Assembly: GCA_011033025.1 (NCBI GenBank)
Contig: WFMF01000335.1
Coordinates: forward strand, 124,001-188,000
Source of the DNA: Beroe forskalii
Taxonomy: Eukaryota; Ctenophora; Nuda; Beroida; Beroidae
DNA length: 64,000 bases
Direction: 5' to 3'
Below the pieces are notes generated by a model that worked only from the letters and a program-made list of their open reading frames with translations, made no database searches and was not told where the DNA came from. Of the stretch, positions 53,901 to 62,224 are shown one piece after another; within the stretch, counting starts at the first letter, position 1; each line of letters begins with the position of its first letter. A program made the position numbers and the translations under genes.

Positions 53901-56900
53901 ACTCAGTGCTGAAATAAGGACATAGGGCCCTGCAAACTGTCAAGTGCTAGTGAACCAAGGGGGTTCTCAAGACTCACTGGTTGGCTCATGGCTGATAATG
54001 TTCAGACTAGTGTCATCTGAGATTAGCAAGATGTTTTGCACTGAAGAGTCACCATGTCAAAGGATAGCCAAGGGTCACCAGGGATTCACTCACCTATGAT
54101 TGCCCAATATCAGGTGATGGTCAGCAGGAGCCAGGAGTTAGGCGAGATTTAATAGCAATGGGTCGCCAGGCTACTATGGGATCAAAAAGCTTGTGAGGGA
54201 AGAAGTCGGGTGAGGGCAATCAAGACATCAGATAATCACTCATTCAGTTGTTACAAAGGAACAGCCAAGGTTCAGCATGAAGTCAGCCAATGGCCATAAA
54301 GGAACCAGACCACTATTGCAGTCAGAAGAGGGGAGAAGGTTACTCAGGTTTTTTACTTCTTGCTAGGGTTCAGTGAAATGTCAAATAGGTATCAGAAAAG
54401 GGTCAGTCAAATTTCCTCTGGCGTTGGTAAGGGTTTGACAGGGATCAACCAAGTGCAGTTTCACCCTTGATTCACTTACCTTCCAAAGCACAAGGAAATA
54501 TTTCTTGTGTGCTGACGGTATATATGCAACTTATGTCCATGGAGGAGTGGAGAGAACCTACATGTCTTGCCTGGCTCAATCGCGGTGGATGTCCAAGCTG
54601 CATGGCTCATTCAACAAGAACTGAAACTGCAGGGCTCAATACTGGGTTAGCTCTACACCTTCTGGTAAATGCTGCGATGTATACTCCTCTTGTTGTAATA
54701 TGCTCAAAAGGCCAGGTAAGGGTCTGTAAAGTATCCCCAGGGGTTAGGGTCACTCAGTCGGTTAAGGTAAGGAAATGATTGGCCTTGGTTCAGCAGGGAG
54801 GAATGTAAGGTCCGAATAAAGGTCTTCTAGGACTCATTGGTTTAAAGCTTTTGGATTAGCCTGAGTAAGTATTTCACTGATATTTCGTATACCTCCTGGC
54901 CCTGGTGAAGCTTGCTGACTCCCAGGAAGCTCTTAACAATGGCTTACCCCTTAAATTACCCCTGGTTGTCGGTTGACTCTCTTGTGACACTTGGCTGACC
55001 CAGGGCCTGGTGAATGATACATTGATCCCTGGGTCAGTGGGTCACCCTTGACGACTGGCCATTATTTAATGACCCTATGTGTGACTGATTTGACATGTAG
55101 TATTGACTTTTATTAATCATTGACTGGCCCCTCCCTACCTGACCAGTGACCTGTGATTTAACACCTTTAAATCTCTTCAATCAAGTTTTATAGACATACA
55201 TAAATTGTATAAATAAGCTTATAACTCTATAATAAGGCCATGTTCAAACAGTTTTATAAACATCCGCATGTAGGTCCTAGAACAGTAGAGCAGTGGTATG
55301 ACCCCTTTGGCGAAGCTTGAATGGACCTGACCTGGAAAAAGTACCCTCCAGACTCCAGAGTAAGGAGTTTTCAGGGTAAGCTTTAGTATAAGTAGTCTCT
55401 ATAAATGCTCTGAAGATTAACAGCTAGGGCCATAGTTACTTAGTAAGGGTTAGGGTTGGTGTAATACATTAGTGAATACCTTCATTAACTTTTCTCTGTG
55501 GAATCTCATCTTACTAACCCTCAGAACCCCTCTCAGTATAGGACTATTGGCTGTTCATTTGATTTCTTGACCTAGGGTCAACAAAAGCTATTAATGATCT
55601 TATTAATCTATTAGGCCTTTCAGTGTGTGCTTTATTAATGGGTGTTTATATAAGGTCAGAATCCAGTTTAAGTTGTAAAAATTTATTCAAACACTGTCAT
55701 AACATAGTGGGTCAGTCGAGGGTGACCACTGACCAGGGGATCAGCGTTGAAAGGTTCACTAGGAAGTCAATTAGGGGTCAGTAGGGACAAGGGGAGACCC
55801 CTGAGAGAACCAAAATGCGTCATTTGGGGTTCACTCAGGGCCCCAGGATCAGCTCTGATATTATGAATGGATGCTTTCACTTGACTGATTACTACTTCAC
55901 TACTGGAAGTCACTATTATGTGAATGCCTAAGAATGCAGTTGAAAAACTATAGGAAAAAGTATAGGTAGGTACCTATTGGAAATCATCTTAATATGTACT
56001 TGATAAAAAATCTCTGCAAGTGTCTTAATAACAGAGGAATTTCAGTATTAAAATCCCAACAATAATAAAATGTCTTCTTACAAATTAACAAAACAGTCAT
56101 GAACGTGAATTTTGAATGATTGGACTGATGCCAAAACAATTTGATGAGTGAAAATATTCAATTATATTCAGTAAATTACACAATTCTAGGTCGTTTATGC
56201 TACATACCAAGCTCCTGTGGATCTACAGTCACATTGTAGACATCATAATACAATCGAATTTTAACCTAAAAATCGTTTGGAAAGGTGCTAGAAATTACTA
56301 AAATGTAACCTGAAAAAAACCAAAAAAAACCAAAAAAACCTAGCCCAAGAATCGGAAAAGTAGGGTAGGCTTTGGTTTTTTTTGGGCTTCACCCCCCATT
56401 GATTATCTGCCAAACTCTGCCACAGAAAACAATTCATCTGAAATATCCTCTGTTGTTCAAGTTATGTCCTTTCTCCATCTTGAGATCTTGACTTCGAAGT
56501 AAAAAACCATCAAATTTTCAAAAACTATGTCAGCACAGCATTTAACAGTAGTAGCATAATAGAAAGCTCTCGCATAGCACTGATTATAATGTGCACATGC
56601 GCAAAAATTGGTTTCCATAGCAACGGCACCCCATTTCTACCTTTTGCATTCATTTCTCGTGATATTTTCTTGGCAAGCTCAAATTTAATTGTGGACAGCG
56701 GCACAGACAAACATTATTCACGTGTGACTCTACTTTATATATAAGATTAGGGATCGTTCACATATGACGTAACCACCTAGAGGGGGGAGAGGGTTTCCGA
56801 ATGATTACGTTACATGTTGTAACAAATACAACTACTGTAAACTTGATTACTAGGGGGAGGGGGGGTTGATTGCGTAATATGTGAATGATCCCTTAAATCG

Positions 56901-58173
56901 AGATAACATATAAGTTTTAAAATTACAGCCCAACACATGTAGACATATTAAATTAACTAACTGAGGACCCTGAAATCCAAACCCCAAATCCCACCACCTT
57001 TTTCAATTTCTGCAATGGATCAGGAGGATGGGCTAAAGGCTAGTATAGGGTTTGGTATGAACTTGGCCAGAAATAGCTCAAGAAACTGTGTAAGCACATG
57101 AAAGATTAGACATTCATGCCAGGCAACATTTTATCATCAAGATGGTAAACATTCAATTAAATTCAATTGAAATGACTGACAATGATATAATGTCAGCCTT
57201 CTATCTTATATATAAAGTAAATTCACACGTGAATAATGTTTGTCTGTGCGGGCGCACACCATTAAATTTGAGCTTGCCAAGTAAATATCAAGAGAAACAA
57301 AGGCAAAAGGGAGAAATGAGGCGCCGTTGCTATGGAAACCAATTTTCGCACGTGCAGATGATAATCAGTTCTTTTGAGAGTGCTTTCTATTACGCTACTA
57401 CTGTTAAATGTTGTGCTGCAGTTTTGAACATTTGACATTCTTTTACTTCAAATTCAAGATCTCAAGATGGACACAACTCGAATAAAGGAGGATAATCCAG
57501 ATAGATGGTTTTCAAAAAGAACTGCGGTAGAGGTCGGCCGATAATCAATGCTCAGTCGGGCGTGAAATGTAGTTTTTAAATTAGCCGTAAAGATCAATTT
57601 AAGGTTTACAAAAGTTCTATTTAACCGAGTTGGATAAATTAGCAGATTACGAACTACGAAGACCATTCCTGGCCTGGATCAATGTGATCAAAACAAAGTT
57701 GTCCAATGACAGTAAGTCAGTATGAGAATCACTATCAGTTATCAGAATCAACATCATCGTGCAATCAAAACGGAACGAAACGCACATGGTTTAGCACGAC
57801 TAAGATTGACCGAACTACTTTGCACTCAGCTCCTTCATAAAATTCATTATTTCATTTAAGTTAATAATTGGATTTGTTCTTTTTTCAAAATTTGCGAACG
57901 AGGTGGTGCGAAGCACCGCCGAGTGAGCTATGTATCCATTTATATATTATTCTAGCAGGTCCATCATTTACATATTATTCTAGCAGGCCCAACGGGCCTG
58001 CTAGTACATGATAATAATAGTAATTGATATCATGAAGAGAAAATTACCTTACGATCTTCTCCACCAGTAGCCATGAGTCTTGTGTTTTTCAGGCCTAATG
58101 CTAAGCAGTTGACATTTCCACCATGAGCAGCAAATTCTTGAAGTCTCCATGCTCGCTTACTTTGAAATGTCAT
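47580..58173 (-). CDS. KATNB1: Katanin p80 WD40 regulatory subunit, five-exon gene
   Basis: Katanin p80 targets and regulates the p60 AAA ATPase that severs microtubules. Exons on the minus strand: 58048-58173 (start), 49314-50346, 48665-48807, 48210-48339, 47580-47921 (stop), giving about 590 residues. The order is an N-terminal six-bladed WD40 propeller (residues about 1-290), a proline-rich linker, and the C-terminal con80 domain that binds p60. All exon phases agree except inside exon 2, which carries a -1 and a +2 change (near 49936 and 49915) and goes out of frame. The duplicate exon at 42599-43630 lacks these. They are a homopolymer T and a CA dinucleotide, so sequencing error is as likely as decay. 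Intron 1 is 7.7 kb of repeat element. Confidence 0.9.
48210..48339 (-). CDS. KATNB1: Katanin p80 exon 4, con80 start
   Basis: 130 nt, acceptor TTCTAG|GGATAA and donor TTCCAG|GTTAGT. It encodes [20 protein letters not shown], then [20 protein letters not shown], matching the con80 start (..RxxNLxxVRxxWxxGDIKxAxxxAxxxxDxxVxVDxL). The phase fits both neighbours. Not present in the plus-strand duplicate. Confidence 0.92.
48665..48807 (-). CDS. KATNB1: Katanin p80 exon 3, linker
   Basis: 143 nt, acceptor TTATAG|CCTCCT and donor GTCAG|GTCAGT. It encodes [20 protein letters not shown] then [16 protein letters not shown], the linker before con80. The two leftover codon bases (AG) combine with the G of exon 4. 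Confidence 0.9.
49110..49215. repeat. Intronic hairpin, duplicate of 43730-43832
   Basis: Same palindrome as in the plus-strand arm, with a 2-bp insertion near the loop and changes in one stem strand (AATTAAACG instead of AAAGAAATG). Confidence 0.88.
49314..50346 (-). CDS. KATNB1: Katanin p80 exon 2, WD40 blades (frameshifted)
   Basis: 1033 nt, acceptor GATTTCAG|GTTAAC at 50346 and donor GTAAAG|GTTTGA at 49314. Same content as 42599-43630 but one base longer in total. GTTTTACATG is GTTTACATG here, and CTCCACAGAG is CTCCACACAGAG. The frame therefore stops shortly after [10 protein letters not shown] and reopens 40 bp later. Either this allele is broken in the fourth to fifth blade or the base calls are wrong. 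Confidence 0.88.
50601..50835 (+). repeat. Direct repeat, 156-bp period
   Basis: The segment CCTATGTTTTAGTCCTATGT followed by TTTAGCTATCAAATCTGCG and ATTCAAGATACAATAA occurs at about 50601-50662 and again at 50757-50827. Confidence 0.9.
51186..51348. repeat. Foldback repeat around CCCAAGAATCGG, copy 1
   Basis: A-rich AAACCAAAAAAAAAACAAAA and CCCAAAACCCAAGAATCGG are followed by G/T-rich GGTTTTTTGGTTTTTTGG and the complementary phrase GGGTTTTTG. The left edge is GGGGGGATGAAGCCC. Related sequences are at 47100-47165 and 56305-56400. Confidence 0.75.
51409..53664. repeat. Recurrent AAAAGTTGCTT..AAGCAACTTTT palindrome
   Basis: Eight sites: 51409-51434, 51771-51794, 52109-52133, 52450-52474, 52789-52814, 53101-53120, 53610-53634 and 53640-53664. 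Each is AAAAGTTGCTT, 1-4 bases, then AAGCAACTTTT, with small variations. Most sites are 310-365 bp apart, although the sequence between them looks largely unrelated by eye. Confidence 0.88.
53810..55150. repeat. Degenerate GGTCAGCAGGG / CCCTGGTGACC region
   Basis: Loose repetition of phrases such as GGGTCAGCCAG, AGGGGTCAG, GTCACCAGGG up to about 54790, then mostly the complementary type (CCTGGCCCTGGTGA, TGACCCAGGGCC) to about 55150. Further GGGTCAG phrases occur at 55700-55850. No coding evidence, despite an open stretch at 54467-54778. Confidence 0.6.
55160..56300. other. Katanin intron 1, no feature recognised
   Basis: Unique-looking intronic DNA apart from GGGTCAG phrases near 55700-55850. 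No exon found. Confidence 0.4.
56305..56400. repeat. Foldback repeat around CCCAAGAATCGG, copy 2
   Basis: AAAAAACCAAAAAAACCTAGC, CCAAGAATCGGAAAAGTAGG and GGCTTTGGTTTTTTTTGGGC, ending GGGCTTCACCCCCC. The outer ends are complementary to the start of copy 1 (GGGGGGATGAAGCCC). Confidence 0.75.
56525..57440. repeat. Inverted repeat pair flanking a MITE
   Basis: 56525-56745 and 57207-57440 are diverged inverted copies sharing TTAACAGTAGTAGCATAAT, GGTTTCCATAGCAACGGC, TTGGCAAGCTCAAATTTAA and AACATTATTCACGTGTGA. Between them are a small MITE (56750-56892) and unique DNA. Confidence 0.85.
56750..56892. mobile_element. 143-bp MITE with TTA duplication
   Basis: Ends GGGATCGTTCACATATGACG and GCGTAATATGTGAATGATCCC (imperfect complement), flanked by TTA on both sides (56747-56749, 56893-56895), the pattern of PIF/Harbinger-derived MITEs. 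It includes G-rich tracts (GAGGGGGGAGAGGG, GGGGGAGGGGGGG). Confidence 0.85.
57895..57930 (+). repeat. Conserved GCGAACGAGG..GAGTGAGC stem-loop
   Basis: GCGAACGAGGTGGTGCGAAG followed by CACCGCCGAGTGAGCT. The stem GGTGGTGC-GAA-GCACCGCC differs from the hAT-element version (GGTGCCGC-GAA-GCGGCGCC) by paired changes, while the flanks are the same. Confidence 0.85.
58048..58173 (-). CDS. KATNB1: Katanin p80 exon 1 (start codon)
   Basis: ATG at 58173 opens 42 codons to donor CGTAAG|GTAATT. It encodes [20 protein letters not shown], then VNCLALG and [10 protein letters not shown], matching the p80 start (..KTAWKLQEIVAHxSNVxxLxLG..LLATGGDDxxVNLW). With exon 2 it reads DRK|VNLWTIG, completing the first WD blade. 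This ATG is the first in frame and fits the family length. Confidence 0.93.
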
Positions 58174-58745
58174 AATTCTACCAAAATTTGATTTAAGCTT
58201 ACTGAGCTTGCATCAAATATGTCAGAACATTGATGGCATTGTTCCTCAAATATATTGGAAGATCAATGAGCTGATTGAATTAATTTGGCAGCTTGTTATT
58301 ATATCATGAAATGAAAATAATTTTTACAGCTATTAAACCAGAACTTTGAATGGAACAGGCTGTAGGGCACACTCAATAATTTCCTGAAAAGCTGCACAAA
58401 GTCCTTGTCAAAGTACTGGCATAATGCATATGTGTCTTCATAGGTCGAAAACAACAGGTTGAAAAGTAGGTCAAAAAGAAGGTCAAAAGGACATGTAGAA
58501 TTTTACTGTGCCCCAGTCTGAATGGTTTTCACAACAGAAACTATCTTTTCCTCATCTCTCTTGAAGATTGAAAGCATGATCTGCAATTTCCAAGCCAAGA
58601 AGGGTCATTATTGATCCCTTTCTACCTACCTTTTCAACCTACTTTTCACCTGTCACTTTCAACCTATGAGCACACATATCAGTAACTTCAATGTATCTGA
58701 ATTCATGTAGTTTATATTGCACTTAATGGCCAAGTTTTACCACAG
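58174..58745. other. Katanin p80 5' flank
   Basis: Upstream region of the katanin start codon. No TATA box or other core element can be assigned by eye. Short alternating phrases such as GGTCAAAAAGAAGGTCAAAAGG near 58470 and their complement near 58640 form a weak inverted repeat. Confidence 0.35.
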
Positions 58746-58769
58746 GAACATGACCAAAATTAGCCTCCA

Positions 58770-59405
58770 TAAGCCTCCATGGATGCTGAGTGGAGGCTGA
58801 GTGGAGGCTGAGTGGAGGCAGAGTGGAGGCTAATTTCAAGAATTAGGCTAACTTTTGAAAAATAACCTCCACTATGGAGGCTATGATTAGCCTCCACTAG
58901 CCTCCATTAGTCTCAATAAGCCTCCACTCAGCATTCACACAGCCTCCATGGAGGCTACAGTTATGGTTAAGCCTCCACTAGCCTCCAGTGAAGAATTAGC
59001 CATCAATAGCCTCCACAGAAACTGAAATATAACATTTTTGTGCAGGCTAGGGCATTAATATGGAGGCTATTGGAGGCTACTTGAGGCTGAGTGGAGCCTA
59101 AATCAACTAGCCTCCTTAAAACAAAATTTCTCGCTGAAACTGCTGAAATAGAGAAAAAAAAATTAGAGAAACAAAATTTATTTTTTATCAACATTTTCAA
59201 TACATAACAAAAATCAAATCAAATCAATTCCTTTCCTTATCCCAATAAATCACCCAATTTTAAAGAATATTTGAAAAAAATAGATTCAACTTTCAAACAA
59301 CTCTTACTGTTCTCCACTCAACATCCAGTATCCACTAGGCTCCAATCAGCCTCCACCTAGCCTCCACTCAACCTCCAATAGGCTCCACTCAGCCTCCAAG
59401 GCGCG
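58770..59405. repeat. TGGAGGCTGAG / CTCAGCCTCCA minisatellite in both orientations
   Basis: GGAGGCTGAGT units (58770-58845) are followed by CTAGCCTCCACT units (58880-58990), another forward block (59060-59100) and another reverse block (59330-59400). The repeated orientation switches allow local hairpins. Confidence 0.88.
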
Positions 59406-59500
59406 GCGCCTTGCAACGCGACGCCTAGCCTCTGGTTAGGGCTCAGTTGCGCTCTGCAGTTGCGCTAAACTGCATCCATTTAAGCCTTCAATATGAATAA

Positions 59501-59677
59501 GCATATTCCCCTAACCAGTTCCTAAGCCCGCATAGGTGTGTGTACGCGCCGCGCGAGCCTCACAGGGATGTACGTGTTTAGCAACTTAACCAGGGGCGTC
59601 GTTTTAGCGCTTGCCGCGCCGCGCACGGAGAGTGCGCGGCAAGCGCTAAAACGACGCCCCTGGTTAGGGGAATATGC
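59501..59677. mobile_element. 177-bp MITE with an inner 33-bp-arm hairpin
   Basis: Outer ends GCATATTCCCCTAACCAG and CTGGTTAGGGGAATATGC. The right half contains AACCAGGGGCGTCGTTTTAG with CGCTTGCCGCGC and their full complement (59588-59666) around a loop of about 12 bases. GC-rich, unlike its surroundings. No clear target duplication. Confidence 0.8.
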
Positions 59678-60112
59678 GTAACCAGGGTCCTGGTAAGGGC
59701 AAATAGGCATGACTTATTATAGTTAATATGTTCAAAAAATGCTATCAACTTTTAACATGCAGCATCACCTTGATTTTTAATATCAAAATTGAATTGATAT
59801 CTTCTTGATATTTTGTTTATGTCTTTTTCTTGTGTCAGTTACTGTTTTTATGGTATTATTGTTCATTCCAGGAGGGTTTTATCTTATTACAGCTGACATG
59901 AGATATCTTTTGTGCATTCATATTTTTTTCATTTTGGAAATTACTTTACTTTATCACAATTATTTTTAATTTAATATTTGAATTAAATGAAATCTTTCTT
60001 AAAGACATCAAACTGCAAGGCTTTTCTCCAAATCCGTACTTGAACACCAACATGATCCCTTTAAGTAATGCAATGTGGAGAGCAGTAAGATCTAAGTGAG
60101 AAAAAATTAATA

Positions 60113-60278
60113 TACGCTTAGAGCATGGCTGGGAATGCGCTAATAGAAATTATTGCATGAGGCGAGTGCAATAGCTAATATTGTCGCTGCGAGCAGGCAG
60201 AGTGCGACAATACCACGAGGGAAGCCGAGTGCAATAATTTTATTAGCGTCATGACCATTTGCCATGCTCTTAGTGTAT
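60113..60278. mobile_element. 166-bp MITE
   Basis: Ends TACGCTTAGAGCATGG and CCATGCTCTTAGTGTA. Inside are repeated GAGTGCAATA and GAGTGCGACAATA phrases, plus CACGAGGGAAGCCGAGTGCA. A further GAGAGTGCAATATTA/TTATTGCAC hairpin follows at 60288-60325. Confidence 0.7.
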
Positions 60279-60655
60279 TAGCCAATGTGAGAGTGCAATA
60301 TTACTTATTATTGCACGCCTACTACCCTCAAAATTGGCTAATCTAAGTTATTTTAATTCATTTCTATGATATTTACCCCTATTTCTTTTATGGATTGTTT
60401 CAAAATGTTATGATAAATGGACACCTGTGTTCCAAGGTGTTATTATTCATAGCCAATGGATTGAATATTATTAAGAATATTATTAAGATCCATTCATTTC
60501 ACTACAGAGTTTTACTGTTTCATTGTATTGCCTGTGATAAAGATGGGGATCCTTTAATTGATTGTTATGGTTCATTTTTTGAATAATTAATTAATATTAC
60601 ATAGGCTGAGAAAGTGTCCATGACAAGTGGTGTATTATACAATCAATAAATTAAA

Positions 60656-61155
60656 TCTGGCAATGGTGGGCTGCAATGTACACTTAACTAACTAACTTGG
60701 TAAATTTTATCCGTTGAGTTGGCGTTATCAGAGTTCCGACCACCGCGTTGGTGAGTGGTTCTATCAGAGTTGGACCAGCTGCAGCTGTACCCAGCGAACG
60801 AAGGCTCGTCCGGTATCAGAGAAACGTGTCGAAAGTTTCTGCAGCTTTCACATGGCTAGGTACCCTATTCAATAACTTAGGTCCTTGTACCGCAAGGATG
60901 AAGTGTCACAGGAATTCGGGACTACATTGTGGATAATCTTCCACATCGTCAGAATGACATATCTTTCCCCTCTACGCTGCAGTGGCACGAGCTTCAATTG
61001 GGAGAGCCTTTCCCAATATATATAATAGGTCAAAAAATTTTGTATGAAATGCAGGTTTTTTAAAACTTCTATGTACAATAAGTTTTTAAAATAACCAGCA
61101 TTTCATGCAAAAAATGAACAGCCTAAGTGACACCATACAGCCCACCATTGCCAGA
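60656..61155. mobile_element. 500-bp TIR-bounded element carrying a piece of reverse transcriptase
   Basis: Starts TCTGGCAATGGTGGGCTG and ends with its exact complement CAGCCCACCATTGCCAGA (18 bp). The inside encodes, on the minus strand, the C-terminal end of a non-LTR element. No target duplication is obvious. Confidence 0.65.
60715..61075 (-). pseudogene. Non-LTR reverse transcriptase C-terminal fragment
   Basis: Minus strand: WERLSQLKLVPLQRRGERYV then ILTMWKIIHNVVPN, further on GPKLLNRVPSHVKAAETFDT, and after a shift PDEPSFAGYSCSWSNSDRT. This follows the C-terminus of CR1-like elements (YxERLxxLxLxxLExRRxRYxxxxxWKIxxG, RLWNxLPxxV, then PDEPxxxGYxxxxSNSL). Only this end of the protein is present, shifted and with stops. 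Confidence 0.7.
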
Positions 61156-61159
61156 AAGG

Positions 61160-61480
61160 ATAGCTAACAACCTTCGATGCAATTTACCATGATATTTTAA
61201 AGGCATGTAGATGTCATAAGTAAACATTTTGTTATTTAGTTGCGCAATTTTCAAACCCAAGGAATTATTTTTTGCGTGCGTTCTAATTTTCAATACTACT
61301 TCTCCTCTTCAACTACTCGCAACTCGTGTAGTAATACGTTCATGATGCAGGGTCCCGTCTCTGTCCATGATGTTATTGATGTGTGGCACACTATGTGGGC
61401 CTATCGCACGTCCTGATGTGTGGTTTCTAATACGATGTGGAAAAACGCAGGCGAATCTTAGTCCAAGACGAAATGTCCAT
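61160..61480. other. No gene recognised
   Basis: AT-rich spacer before the 330-bp satellite. Nothing to report. Confidence 0.4.
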
Positions 61481-61483
61481 CCG

Positions 61484-62220
61484 TTAGCAACCCGTGTTAA
61501 AAGCGATTTCTCGACGGTTATTAGGCCTTTAAACCATGCAGAATCGAACCAGCTCGGTCACGACATCCGATCTCGACGGCGACAAGTCGATATTGACCAC
61601 GCCCTTTTGCGGTTACGCGCAGGCTTGATTTTCATAACTTGGCTCAGGAAGGTCGCAGAGACCCCGCTCTGGGCGCAAACGAAGCGCAATGGCCATGTTT
61701 ATATACGACTTGTTAATAAACATATGCCCTAAAATGATCAGAAAAGTTATGACCGAAAACAGTTTTTAAGCCATCGCGAAGCAAATTTTCGGTAATTTTC
61801 GAAAAACCGTTAGTAACCTGTGTTTGAAGCGATTTATCGATGGTTGCTAGGCCTTTAGACGATGTAGAATCGAATTAGCTCGGTCACGACATCTGATCTC
61901 GATGGCAACAAGTCGATATTGACCACGCCCTTTTTCTTAAGGTTATGCGCAGGCTTGATATTCCATAATTTGGCTCAGGAAGGTCGCAGAGACCCCGCTC
62001 CGGGCGCAAACGAAGCGCAATGGCCATGTTTATATACGACTTGTTAATAAACATATGCCCTAAAATGATCAGAGAAAAAGTTATGACCGAAAAACAGTTT
62101 TTAAGCCATACATGAAGCAAATTTTCGGCGATTTTCGAAAATCCGTTAGCAACCTGTGTTTTAAGCGATTTATCGACGGTTGCTTTAGACAATTGTTGAT
62201 AAAGATATGCCCTAAAATGC
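61484..62220 (+). repeat. About 330-bp satellite, split by a transposon
   Basis: Two full and one partial copy (starts near 61484, 61808, 62145) of a unit with CGTTAGCAACC, CTCGGTCACGACATC, GACAAGTCGATATTGACCAC, GAAGGTCGCAGAGACCCCG and AAACATATGCCCTAAAATG. Copy 3 of the 1.6-kb TIR transposon interrupts the array at 62221. A diverged continuation (TTGGCCCAGAAACGTCAAAG, TAAACATATTCCC) follows at 63830-64000. Confidence 0.88.
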
Positions 62221-62224
62221 TCAG

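Larger units (their letters stand above)
50449..58004. mobile_element. 7.5-kb composite element filling katanin intron 1
   Basis: Both ends carry the palindromic phrase CTAGCAGGCCC..GGGCCTGC (50449-50470 and 57980-58004, the latter ending CTAG), with GCGAAC..CACC phrases just inside, in inverted orientation (50495-50515; 57895-57930). The inside is repeats and unknown DNA with no protein. A terminal hairpin ending in CTAG recalls Helitron or Helentron 3' ends, but no clear target duplication or replication-helicase gene is seen. It may equally be two related ends flanking other insertions. Confidence 0.5.

Noticed and set aside
54467..54778. 103-residue plus-strand ORF in katanin intron 1
   Set aside because: No splice sites or similarity; lies in a loose GGTCAG repeat region.
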